The notes beneath the pieces are model-generated. The model searched no databases and had not been told where the DNA came from. It saw nothing but the letters and a program-made list of their open reading frames with translations. A DNA stretch of 64,000 nt, from NCBI GenBank assembly GCA_002293475.1, contig DBDG01000070.1, forward strand, positions 66,734-130,733. The letters run 5' to 3'. Position numbers and translations under genes: made by a program. How positions within the stretch are numbered: position 1 is the stretch's first letter; each line of letters starts with the position of its first letter. Below, piece after piece: positions 25,574-33,826 of the stretch. The DNA is from Lachnospiraceae bacterium UBA938 (GTDB taxonomy: Bacteria > Bacillota > Clostridia > Lachnospirales > Lachnospiraceae).

Positions 25574-26812
25574 TTACTGGCTTGCCGGTTCCGGTATCTC
25601 CGGAACCCATAGCTGGGTGGGAACCGCCTTTCCGGTTTTCTCGATGATATCAAAATCAATATTCATATACCAGTTTTCTATATCTTTTTTCATTGTAACA
25701 TTTTTTTCTATTATTTGAACCCCCTTTTCCCTTAAAGTTTTTATAATTTTTGCAATCCGGGAGGAAAAAATAGCTTTGGCCTCCGCTGAGGAATATTTTT
25801 TTTCAGTCACCGTGTACTCCCGGACATGGACCGTTCCGTAATATATGGGCAGATAAAAATCGTCCAGCAGCTTTACCTGCTTGATATCTTCGATAACGTC
25901 GTATGTGGTATAGGGGTTCTTAAACAGCCCCAGCTTGACGCGATGCCCGAAGATATCAAGGACCGGGACTTTCTTTTCCTTGCCGCTATACTGTTTTTCT
26001 TCATAGCGGATCGGCAGGATTTCCACTGCCTCATATTTGCATTGCAGGTAGATATCGGCATCCGCTACGCAGTATTGGTATTTCCTCACCGTCAGGTCGT
26101 CATTTAAGATGGGAACTCCCCCTTGTACCAAGATGTCGCCTTTTTTTACTTCGCTGCCTTCGGCTACCAGCGGAACGCCCATCCGGGTAATGATACTGAC
26201 CACCGTTCCGTCCTTGACCGCCGCCAGATCATAGCCGGCTCCGTCTTCCTGGGATGTCTCTTCCTCCGGTATCGGCTGCAGGTCGTTTTCTTTGATCTGA
26301 ACTACCAAACGGGTGCCGTCGATCCGGGCGGAAGTCCAGGTGACAATCTCGTAATTGCGGCGCAGGGCTTTTTCCAGCTCCTCAATATGGACTTCCGACT
26401 GCTTCATGCCAACATAGATATTCTGTCCGCTCATGAATTCCATGAGCTCATCTTCGGTGACATAGTAATTGCCCTGGAGCTCGATTGCCCAGATGTAACC
26501 GGACATCCACATCCAGAAGATTATGCTGCCCAGCAGGCCGATGATGAAGAATTTCCGCCGCTTCAGCCCAGGTATAAAAAAAGGCAGTCCACAGCGTTTC
26601 TGTATCACTGCCCTTGTTCCGGTTTTTTTGGTGATCGGCTTTAGCTTGTAGAAGTCTTTTAAACTGATGCACATGGTGTAATGATCGCCCCGGTTGGTTA
26701 TGTCCCATAAGAATAAGTGGTGGTTACTGCATAGGTTCATGAACCTTTCCGGTGAAAAGCCCCAGACTTTTACGATTACATAGCCTTTTATGTACTGAAT
26801 CAGCTTTAGCAT
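25574..26812 (-). CDS. yqfD: Sporulation protein YqfD
   Basis: 412 residues. A cytosolic N-terminal region (GYVIVKVWGFSPERFMNLC) is followed by one strong membrane helix (FFIIGLLGSIIFWMWMSGYIWA) and an extracytoplasmic part with a POTRA-like region (ELQGNYYVTEDELMEFM) and KENDLQPIP. In Bacillus, YqfD is made in the mother cell under sigma-E and supports the engulfed forespore. It is ten bases downstream of yqfC. Confidence 0.9.
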   Translation of the reverse strand: MLKLIQYIKGYVIVKVWGFSPERFMNLCSNHHLFLWDITNRGDHYTMCISLKDFYKLKPITKKTGTRAVIQKRCGLPFFIPGLKRRKFFIIGLLGSIIFWMWMSGYIWAIELQGNYYVTEDELMEFMSGQNIYVGMKQSEVHIEELEKALRRNYEIVTWTSARIDGTRLVVQIKENDLQPIPEEETSQEDGAGYDLAAVKDGTVVSIITRMGVPLVAEGSEVKKGDILVQGGVPILNDDLTVRKYQYCVADADIYLQCKYEAVEILPIRYEEKQYSGKEKKVPVLDIFGHRVKLGLFKNPYTTYDVIEDIKQVKLLDDFYLPIYYGTVHVREYTVTEKKYSSAEAKAIFSSRIAKIIKTLREKGVQIIEKNVTMKKDIENWYMNIDFDIIEKTGKAVPTQLWVPEIPEPASQ

Positions 26813-26822
26813 GTCTCACTCC

Positions 26823-27119
26823 TTATAAATATTGGACGCATTTGATCCGTCCGCTGATTTTCATATCCTCGTTGGTGTAATAATCAATAGAGAGCTTTTT
26901 CCCCTGGATACATATTTTACAGGTCTTGCCTTGCAGTAAGATGCTTTCGCTGGTATATTCTATCATGCCTTTGTAGTTTTCAACAAAGGCCTCAAGATTG
27001 CCCGTCACTGTCACGATTGAGGCTCCTAGCAGGGAATCTTTGGGGAGCTTCAAGGATTCTACGAGCAGCTCTTTGGAAGGTGCTTTGGCTATGTTAAACT
27101 TTGGGTTTTTTTTATTCAT
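26823..27119 (-). CDS. yqfC: Sporulation protein YqfC
   Basis: 98 residues of the small YabP/YqfC family: LPKDSLLGASIVTVTGN and VENYKGMIEYTSESILLQ are the recognisable cores. It is the first gene of the yqfC-yqfD-phoH operon. The 192-base gap upstream (27120-27311) holds ATATGGCTT repeats and an AT-rich stretch with ATACAAT on the minus strand that could be a sigma-E -10 box, but no clear -35 partner was found. Confidence 0.88.
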   Translation of the reverse strand: MNKKNPKFNIAKAPSKELLVESLKLPKDSLLGASIVTVTGNLEAFVENYKGMIEYTSESILLQGKTCKICIQGKKLSIDYYTNEDMKISGRIKCVQYL

Positions 27120-27311
27120 ATAATATTTGTTTGGTTCGCAGCTTAATGGGGGAATATGTGGGGTATGTGTTACTGGTTCTGCTGACGGAACTCTTCTCCT
27201 GATTGTATACTATATGAGAAATGGCGGGGTTCTATGACTTGATCTACGACTTGCTGACCTGATATATGGCTTTTATATGGCTTGATATATGTAACCGGAG
27301 CGGCGACCGGA

Positions 27312-28616
27312 TTATTTAACAATGCCCTTTATCAGGGCAGGTGACTCCCCCGGAACAGAGCGGAAAGAATAGGCCTGTCGCAGCCGGGACTTTGCTTCTT
27401 CGACCTTCTGGGGATCATTGCCGTGGATATGTGCCAAGGGTTCGTTTTCTTTGACACGGTCTCCGCATTTTTTATTGAGGACGATGCCTACCGACAGATC
27501 GATGATGCTTTCCTTGGTAATGCGGCCGCCGCCCAGTATGAGGGAACAAAGCCCTATTTCATCACAGGTGATGTTTGCTACATAGCCATCTTGGGGTGAG
27601 GGTACGGCAGCCACGATGGATGCCGACGCAAGGCGATCTGGATGATAAACATAGTCACTGTCTCCTCCCTGAGCTTCGATAAACTGTGCCAGCTTCCGTA
27701 ATGCGCTGCCGTCTTTCAGCGTGCTGCGGATCATTTGTTCTGCTTGGACACTATCTTCGGTCAGGCCGCCGGCCATGATCATTAAAGTGCCCAGAGTAAT
27801 GCACAATTGTTCAAAATCAGCCGGACCCCGGCCATGCAAGGTTTCGATGGCTTCTCTTACCTCAAGGGCGTTGCCGACGGCAAGGCCTAGCGGCTGATCC
27901 ATGTCGGTGACGGCGGCAATGGTCTTGCGTCCGGCATTATTGCCGATCCTGACCATTTCTTCCGCAAGGGCAAAGGCATCGGCTTCCGTCTTCATGAACG
28001 CGCCGCTGCCGGTCTTTACATCCAAAACTATGGCATCCGCTCCGGCTGCCAGTTTCTTGCTCATGATAGAAGCGGCGATCAATGACATGTTTTCTACGGT
28101 TGCCGTCACGTCACGCAAGGCATAGAGCATCTTATCGGCCGGTGCCAGCTCTTTGGTCTGGCCCATGATGGCGATACCGGTCCGGTTGACGTTATGAATA
28201 AATTCCGCTGTCGATATCTCGGTACTGAAACCGGGGAAGCTTTCCAGTTTGTCGATCGTTCCGCCGGTGTGCCCCAGACCTCTGCCGCTCATCTTGGCCA
28301 CTTTGACGCCGCAGGCGGCCACCATGGGAGTCAATGCCAGCGAGGTCTTGTCGCCGACTCCGCCGGTGCTGTGCTTATCTACCTTGACTCCGGTAATCGA
28401 CTTTAAATCCAGCATGTCGCCGCTTCCTGCCATGGCTTCGGTCAGATAAAGGGTCTCCGCTTGGTCCATGCCCCGGAAATAGACTGCCATCATCATCGCC
28501 GACATCTGATAGTCGGGAATCAGTCCTGCCGTATAGTTATTTATCATAAAATCGATTTCAGCGCGGGTCAGTCTCTGGCCGTTTCTTTTTTTGATCAATA
28601 AATCATACATCCTCAT
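27312..28616 (-). CDS. pdp: Pyrimidine-nucleoside phosphorylase
   Basis: 434 residues. Phosphorolysis of uridine, thymidine or deoxyuridine to base plus (deoxy)ribose 1-phosphate in nucleoside salvage. The N-terminal MYDLLIKKRNGQRLT, the signature KVDKHSTGGVGDKTSL, the KMSGRGLGHTGGT block and SLIAASIMSKKLAAG are as in Pdp enzymes. GGAG is seven bases from the ATG. It lies 59 bases after an ECF transporter S component in the same direction. Confidence 0.95.
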   Translation of the reverse strand: MRMYDLLIKKRNGQRLTRAEIDFMINNYTAGLIPDYQMSAMMMAVYFRGMDQAETLYLTEAMAGSGDMLDLKSITGVKVDKHSTGGVGDKTSLALTPMVAACGVKVAKMSGRGLGHTGGTIDKLESFPGFSTEISTAEFIHNVNRTGIAIMGQTKELAPADKMLYALRDVTATVENMSLIAASIMSKKLAAGADAIVLDVKTGSGAFMKTEADAFALAEEMVRIGNNAGRKTIAAVTDMDQPLGLAVGNALEVREAIETLHGRGPADFEQLCITLGTLMIMAGGLTEDSVQAEQMIRSTLKDGSALRKLAQFIEAQGGDSDYVYHPDRLASASIVAAVPSPQDGYVANITCDEIGLCSLILGGGRITKESIIDLSVGIVLNKKCGDRVKENEPLAHIHGNDPQKVEEAKSRLRQAYSFRSVPGESPALIKGIVK

Positions 28617-28675
28617 ATCTTTTCTCCATGTTTCTTACCGGTCATTGTGTCATGTATTACCTTCATTCCGTCATG

Positions 28676-29206
28676 TTATTGGGTTGTTTTCATACCGTTT
28701 CCCGGCAAATGGACTTTTATCTGCTTTGGAATGGTATAAGTGACCGCCGCGGCAATGAGGCTTCCGGCCCACTGCAGGCAGTTAAAAGGCAGCGAGGTAA
28801 GGGCATATCCCATTCCCCAGACAAAATATTCAAACAGAGCGTATCCGCATACCATAATAGCACCGCCGACCAGACTGCCGGCGAGATAATCCTTAAAGCC
28901 GTGTTTTTTCATCAAAGCTGCCGCGGCAAATCCCATGATGCCTTTGATCAGCATGGTCGGCGCGATATAAATAACCGCGCCGGAAGCCAGATCGGCCGCA
29001 CCGCTTCCGATAGCCGCCGCTAAAGCCGCCTTGGGGCCTCCTAATAAAAAAGCACACATATAAATGCAGACATCTCCCAGATTTACATAGGCTCCTCCTG
29101 ATAAGAAGGAAATGGGAATCTTTAGTGTCCATGTCACAATAAAAATAATTGCTGCCATCAACGCGGTTAGCGTCTGGCTTCTGATTTGTTCTTTTAACTG
29201 TCGCAT
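28676..29206 (-). CDS. ECF transporter S component
   Basis: 176 residues with five to six membrane helices. The segment GDVCIYMCAFLLGGPKAALA and the small-residue-rich GSGAADLASGA helix are typical of substrate-binding S subunits of energy-coupling factor importers. The shared ATPase and T subunits are elsewhere. Its cotranscription with pyrimidine-nucleoside phosphorylase suggests a nucleoside, base or pentose-related ligand; this is inference. CGGAGG lies seven bases before the ATG. Confidence 0.82.
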   Translation of the reverse strand: MRQLKEQIRSQTLTALMAAIIFIVTWTLKIPISFLSGGAYVNLGDVCIYMCAFLLGGPKAALAAAIGSGAADLASGAVIYIAPTMLIKGIMGFAAAALMKKHGFKDYLAGSLVGGAIMVCGYALFEYFVWGMGYALTSLPFNCLQWAGSLIAAAVTYTIPKQIKVHLPGNGMKTTQ

Positions 29207-29232
29207 CTGGTTACCTCCGATGTTTATTTTTC

Positions 29233-29262
29233 ATAATAGCACTAGAGTTACTGCCATGTCAA
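29233..29262 (-). promoter_or_regulatory. Promoter of the ECF S component-pdp operon
   Basis: On the minus strand TTGACA (29257-29262) and TATTAT (29233-29238) are 18 bases apart, 27 bases upstream of the start codon. A near-consensus sigma-A promoter. Confidence 0.7.
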
Positions 29263-29290
29263 TTATTGTCCTGCCATAATCATAAATACC

Positions 29291-29316
29291 GGACAGGGAT
29301 GACACGGTCACTGTCC
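29291..29316. repeat. Inverted repeat upstream of the ECF-pdp promoter
   Basis: GGACAG at 29291-29296 pairs with CTGTCC at 29311-29316, and an inner TGAC pairs with GTCA in the minus-strand reading. It lies about 30 bases upstream of the -35 box, so it could be an activator or repressor site; no regulator gene is adjacent. Confidence 0.4.
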
Positions 29317-29471
29317 TTCAGGGTGACTAGGTTTTCATATAAGAAAATGACACCGCCCGGCCCCAAAAATAATTCAAAAAATTCTAAACAGTAGACCATA
29401 TATATGTTATAATTTACTATAATCTATTCTTGGTATTATATAAATCAACGACAATATAAGGAGGCTATGCA

Positions 29472-30104
29472 ATGAAAAAAATAATCGGTATACTTGCTGT
29501 TACATGTTTCATAATTGTATCGGGCTGTGCCCCGGAAATAAATGCTTCTTCATCCCCGGCAGATATTACGGCCCCTACGGATCCCACGCTCACAACGTCT
29601 TCTGTCACACCGCCGCCCCAGCAGGCTGCCGCAGCAGTCACTTACATCGGCGAAGAAGCGGCTAAAGCCGCCGCTTTGGAACATGCCGGCTTGACCGAAA
29701 CAGAACTGACATTTGTAAGGGTACATCTGGATCATGATGATGGCCGGACCGTCTACGATATTGAATTTTATCAAGGCAATAGCGAATATGACTATGAGAT
29801 CGATGCCGTTACCGGCACCCCTCTCTCATACGACTATGACATCGATAATTATAACGTACTGCCCGAACAAAGCAGCGATCCTGTGCCGGCGCCGGGTGAA
29901 ATCAGTCTGGATGAAGCCAAAGCCATCGCCCTAGCCAAAGCAAACCTGACCGCCGACCAAGTAACCTATACCGAATCCTCGTATGAGTATGACGACGGCA
30001 TAGCCGTTTATCAGATTGACTTCTGGGCCGGCAATCTGGAATATGAGTTTGAAATCAAGGCTTCCGACGGAACCATCCGCGAATATGATGCCGATATGGA
30101 TTGA
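29472..30104 (+). CDS. Lipoprotein with two PepSY domains
   Basis: 210 residues. A signal peptide with lipobox (CFIIVSGCA) and a Ser/Thr/Pro-rich spacer are followed by two repeats of the PepSY pattern: EEAAKAAALEHAGL with YDIEFYQGNSEYDYEID, and DEAKAIALAKANL with YQIDFWAGNLEYEFEIK. Such proteins sit on the outer face of the membrane and are thought to inhibit or tune secreted peptidases. The product is very acidic. AGGAGG precedes the ATG, and TATAAT lies near 29408. It stands alone. Confidence 0.86.
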   Translation: MKKIIGILAVTCFIIVSGCAPEINASSSPADITAPTDPTLTTSSVTPPPQQAAAAVTYIGEEAAKAAALEHAGLTETELTFVRVHLDHDDGRTVYDIEFYQGNSEYDYEIDAVTGTPLSYDYDIDNYNVLPEQSSDPVPAPGEISLDEAKAIALAKANLTADQVTYTESSYEYDDGIAVYQIDFWAGNLEYEFEIKASDGTIREYDADMD

Positions 30105-30158
30105 GGTAAGTTGACGGGCACCAGCCTGCCAAGCACCGAAAGAAAAGTTAGACTGCGG

Positions 30159-30638
30159 CTATTTATGATAAGGCTCCCCGGCGCTGATCCGGAAGCCCCG
30201 GTAGATCTGCTCCAATAAAATAACCCGCATCAGCTGATGTGGAAACGTCATATCCGAAAAACTGAGCAACAGATCCGCCCGCTTCAGTACCGACGTATGA
30301 AGTCCCAGCGAACCGCCGATAATGAACTGGACATGACTATGGCCTCGTAACGCCAGCTCTTTAATATGGCCGGCGAAACCTTCCGAGGTCATTTTCTGTC
30401 CTTTGATATCCAAGGCGATCATATAAGCATCGGGGGCGATATGCCGGAATATCCGCTGGGCTTCTCTTTCCTTGATCTGTTCTTTTAGCGCTACCCCGGC
30501 CTTATCCGGTGTCGGCTCATCTTCTGCTTCTGTTACGGCAAGCTTACAGTATCGATTCAGACGTTTGGAATATTCGCCGGCCGCGTCCTGCAGATATTTT
30601 TCCTTGATCCGGCCTATCGCTATAATGCTTATTTTCAT
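30159..30638 (-). CDS. rlmH: 23S rRNA (pseudouridine1915-N3)-methyltransferase
   Basis: 159 residues, the standard RlmH length. N-terminus ISIIAIGRIKEKYL, the SAM-binding knot FIIGGSLGLH and the ending LLEQIYRGFRISAGEPYHK identify it as the SPOUT methylase for pseudouridine 1915 in helix 69. Its start overlaps the stop of the upstream zinc-ribbon gene by four bases. Confidence 0.96.
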   Translation of the reverse strand: MKISIIAIGRIKEKYLQDAAGEYSKRLNRYCKLAVTEAEDEPTPDKAGVALKEQIKEREAQRIFRHIAPDAYMIALDIKGQKMTSEGFAGHIKELALRGHSHVQFIIGGSLGLHTSVLKRADLLLSFSDMTFPHQLMRVILLEQIYRGFRISAGEPYHK

Positions 30639-31444
30639 GCCTCAGGCTCTACATTCTCAAAAAAATCCGGATAGATTTCGTCGATAAGCCTTTCTAGATA
30701 TCCTTCTTCCAGATTGAGAAACTGGTTTCCTAACATCTGACGCATCTTATCTGTCCGTTTAAAATACTTGATTTCCTCGCTTAAGTCCGCCGCTTCCTCT
30801 GCCGCAAAAAGCTGCCTGTCCAGTTCATCGGCTTTGATGTTTTCCTGGCACCAGTTCTTGATTTCCCTAGTAAGATTGTTCTCTTTTCCGGCTTTCTGCG
30901 CTAGTACCCGGGATTTTTTCATAGACATCAGGCCCATGACAAAAAATAGCATAAACAAGACACCCATAACGCCGCTAATCATATATTTGCTGAAAGTCGT
31001 CATATGGAGGGGGATCACATCCAAAAAGAGCAAAACAACGGCAATCATCCCGGCACCGCCAACAAACAATAGCGTAAGCGCCGATGAGCGGTGCTCCTCA
31101 GCCCGTTCATCATTATTCCGGTAAAATCCGGCCGGCTGTGAACGCATCTGATCTGCCAGTTTCCGGGCCGCCACTTCGCGGATCCGCTGGCGGAGTTCCT
31201 CTTCCGAGGCCTCATCTTCCGCGATATCTTCACCAAAAACCGCATCGGCAAGGATCTCTCTGACCAAAGCATCTTCATCATAGATCAAGAGCTCATCATC
31301 ATCCTCTGTGGCCGGTAACTCTTCCGGTATGTAACCAGCTGACTGATTTTCCTCCGGAAGTTCCTCAACCAGGGAGCAGCCACAATCGGCACATTCCGTA
31401 ATACCTTCTACATACTCACTTTTACACTCCGGACACCATCCCAT
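30635..31444 (-). CDS. Zinc-ribbon membrane protein of unknown function
   Basis: 269 residues. An N-terminal zinc ribbon (CPECKSEYVEGITECADCGC, four paired cysteines) is followed by an acidic stretch, two membrane helices (LTLLFVGGAGMIAVVLLFLDVI and YMISGVMGVLFMLFFVMGLM) and a charged helical C-terminus. GGAGG is seven bases before the ATG at 31444. It overlaps rlmH. I do not recognise a specific function; similar small zinc-ribbon membrane proteins are common in Clostridia. Confidence 0.75.
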   Translation of the reverse strand: MGWCPECKSEYVEGITECADCGCSLVEELPEENQSAGYIPEELPATEDDDELLIYDEDALVREILADAVFGEDIAEDEASEEELRQRIREVAARKLADQMRSQPAGFYRNNDERAEEHRSSALTLLFVGGAGMIAVVLLFLDVIPLHMTTFSKYMISGVMGVLFMLFFVMGLMSMKKSRVLAQKAGKENNLTREIKNWCQENIKADELDRQLFAAEEAADLSEEIKYFKRTDKMRQMLGNQFLNLEEGYLERLIDEIYPDFFENVEPEA

Positions 31445-31524
31445 AATATACCTCCATGCTTGTCCTGTTGCCAGTGTGCCGGCCATCTGGCCAAAGCACA
31501 CCGGCGCATCGTACCGTTATCACG

Positions 31525-32910
31525 TTATCTACCTGTTAAATATTCATGGATTCCTCTGGCTCCCGCCCGGCCGGCTCCCATAGCCAGAATGACGGTAGCG
31601 GCACCGGTAACAGCATCGCCGCCGGCAAAAACGCCTTCTTTGGAAGTCTGCCCGAACTCCTCGTCCGCGACGATGCACTGCCATTTATTGACTTCCAGTC
31701 CTTCCGTCGTGGCGGCAATCAGCGGATTAGGGGATGTCCCGAGCGACATGATCACCATATCGGCTTCAATCGTAAATTCGGAACCCGGTTTCACCACCGG
31801 TCTCCTTCTGCCGGATTCATCCGGTTCGCCCAGCTCCATACGGACACAGGTAAGGCCGCTTACCCAGCCGCTTTCATCGGCTAAGATTTCCGTAGGATTA
31901 GTCAAAAGATCAAATATAATGCCTTCTTCCTTGGCATGATGCACTTCCTCCACCCTGGCCGGCAGCTCTTCTTCGCTCCGGCGGTAAACGACGTGGACTT
32001 CCGCACCTAGGCGCAGCGCCGTTCTGGCCGCATCCATCGCCACATTGCCGCCGCCGACGACAGCCACCTTCTTCCCTCTCATGATGGGGGTATGGGAATT
32101 GTCGTCATAGGCCTTCATAAGATTGCTCCGGGTCAGATATTCATTGGCAGAAAAGACCCCGTTGGCCTGTTCGCCGGGAATACCCATGAATTTGGGAAGA
32201 CCGGCTCCGGAACCGATGAACACGGCAGCAAAGCCTTCTTCATTCAACAGCTCGTCAACGGTCACCGACTTGCCGATTACCACATCGGTTTCTATTGATA
32301 CGCCAAGCGATTTGACATTTTCTATTTCCTTGGCTACGACATCGGGTTTGGGCAGACGGAACTCGGGGATTCCGTATACTAGGACGCCGCCCGGCTGATG
32401 AAGGGCTTCAAAGATGGTGACATCATATCCCAGTTTCGCCAGATCGCCCGCACAGGTCAGCCCGGCCGGTCCGGAACCGATGACGGCTACTTTTTTACCC
32501 AGCTTTTCTTTGGCACCTTCGGGTTTTATGTCATTCTCCATCGCCCAATCTGCCACAAAGCGCTCCAGCTTGCCGATCGAAACCGGCTCGCCCTTGATAC
32601 CCCGGATACATTTGCCCTCACACTGGCTTTCTTGGGGACATACGCGCCCGCAGACCGCCGGCAGGGCGGAGGACTCGCTGATGACCTGATAAGCCTGCTC
32701 TATATTGCCTTCCTTTACCTGCGTAATAAAACCCGGAATGTCGATCGCGACTGGGCAGCCCTTGATGCATTGGGCATTTTTACAGTTAATGCACCTGACC
32801 GCTTCCGCCATCGCCTCTTCTTTATTATAGCCGAGACAGACTTCCGCAAAGTTGGCTGCCCGCACTTGGGGTTCTTGTTCCCTTACCGGTACTTTTTTTA
32901 GTACATCCAT
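31525..32910 (-). CDS. nfnB: NADPH-dependent ferredoxin:NAD oxidoreductase large subunit NfnB (GltD-like)
   Basis: 461 residues. N-terminal cysteine clusters for two [4Fe-4S] centres (CINCKNAQCIKGCP and CGRVCPQESQCEGKC), an FAD fold (VAVIGSGPAGLTCAGDLA) and an NADPH fold (VAVVGGGNVAMDAARTAL). Alone it resembles glutamate synthase small subunit, but no large subunit is near; the one-base overlap with an NfnA-type gene points to the bifurcating NfnAB complex, which couples NADH, reduced ferredoxin and NADP+. Confidence 0.85.
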   Translation of the reverse strand: MDVLKKVPVREQEPQVRAANFAEVCLGYNKEEAMAEAVRCINCKNAQCIKGCPVAIDIPGFITQVKEGNIEQAYQVISESSALPAVCGRVCPQESQCEGKCIRGIKGEPVSIGKLERFVADWAMENDIKPEGAKEKLGKKVAVIGSGPAGLTCAGDLAKLGYDVTIFEALHQPGGVLVYGIPEFRLPKPDVVAKEIENVKSLGVSIETDVVIGKSVTVDELLNEEGFAAVFIGSGAGLPKFMGIPGEQANGVFSANEYLTRSNLMKAYDDNSHTPIMRGKKVAVVGGGNVAMDAARTALRLGAEVHVVYRRSEEELPARVEEVHHAKEEGIIFDLLTNPTEILADESGWVSGLTCVRMELGEPDESGRRRPVVKPGSEFTIEADMVIMSLGTSPNPLIAATTEGLEVNKWQCIVADEEFGQTSKEGVFAGGDAVTGAATVILAMGAGRAGARGIHEYLTGR

Positions 32911-33800
32911 TATTTGTCACCTCCGCAATTATTACATCCGCCATGATGGCTATCGCCCTCCCGCGCCTTGAGAAATGCGCGGCCTTCGGCGGTCTTATAT
33001 ATCTGCTGACGTTTCATGGCCTCCGCAAAATCGACCAGATGGCCGTCAAACTCCGGGCCGTCGACACAGGCAAATTTGACCTTGCCGCCGACTGTCACCC
33101 GGCAGGCACCGCACATACCGGTACCATCCACCATAATCGGGTTCAGGCTGACAATTGTGGGGATCCCCAGCTCTTTTGTCAGCAGGCAGACAAACTTCAT
33201 CATAATCATCGGGCCGATGGCGACACAGACGTCGTACTTTTTCCCCTCGGTACCGACCAGCTCTTTGATAGTATTTGTTACCATCCCGCTTCTTCCGTAG
33301 GAACCGTCATCCGTGGTCACATAAAGATTGCCGGCAACTGCTTCCATTTCTTTCTCCAGAATGATAAGATCTTTATTTTTAGCACCGACGATCACGTCAG
33401 CCTTAACGCCGTTTTCATGCAGCCATTTTACTTGGGGATAGACTGGTGCCGTTCCGACCCCGCCGGCCACAAACAGGATATTCTTTTGCCTAAGCGTCTC
33501 TAGGTCTTCCGCAACGAATTCCGAGGCACAGCCAAGCGGACCCACAAAATCACTGAAGCAGTCCCCAGCTTTAAGCCCGGCCATCATCTGCGTTCCCGCT
33601 CCGACGATCTGAAAGACTATGGTGACGGTCCCTTTTTCCCGGTCATAATTGCATATCGTCAGCGGAATCCGTTCTGCTTCTTCATCCGTCCTCACAATAA
33701 CAAACTGTCCCGGCTGGCAGGCTTTGGCAATCCTCGGTGCTTCGACTTCCATCAGGAAGATGCTGGCCGCCAGTTCCTGCGCGTGTAAAATCTTAAACAT
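32910..33800 (-). CDS. nfnA: NfnA-type FAD/NAD-binding subunit (dihydroorotate dehydrogenase electron-transfer-like)
   Basis: 296 residues. A ferredoxin-reductase-type FAD domain (RIPLTICNYDREKGTVTIVFQ) is followed by an NAD domain (NILFVAGGVGTAPVYPQVKWL) and a [2Fe-2S] cysteine cluster (MCGACRVTVGGKVKFACVDG). The C-terminus ends in a Cys/His-rich tail (HHGGCNNCGGDK). It is read just before nfnB with TAATG coupling, so the two probably form the NfnAB complex. Confidence 0.86.
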   Translation of the reverse strand: MFKILHAQELAASIFLMEVEAPRIAKACQPGQFVIVRTDEEAERIPLTICNYDREKGTVTIVFQIVGAGTQMMAGLKAGDCFSDFVGPLGCASEFVAEDLETLRQKNILFVAGGVGTAPVYPQVKWLHENGVKADVIVGAKNKDLIILEKEMEAVAGNLYVTTDDGSYGRSGMVTNTIKELVGTEGKKYDVCVAIGPMIMMKFVCLLTKELGIPTIVSLNPIMVDGTGMCGACRVTVGGKVKFACVDGPEFDGHLVDFAEAMKRQQIYKTAEGRAFLKAREGDSHHGGCNNCGGDK

Positions 33801-33826
33801 TCTTTTTTCCTCCGCTTTTTTATTAT

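Noticed and set aside
27120..27311. Sigma-E promoter of yqfC
   Set aside because: An ATACAAT -10-like string is present, but I could not find a -35 at the right distance, so it is mentioned only in the yqfC entry.
31525..32910. Glutamate synthase small subunit
   Set aside because: Sequence alone would allow it, but the coupled NfnA-type gene and the absence of a large subunit favour NfnB.
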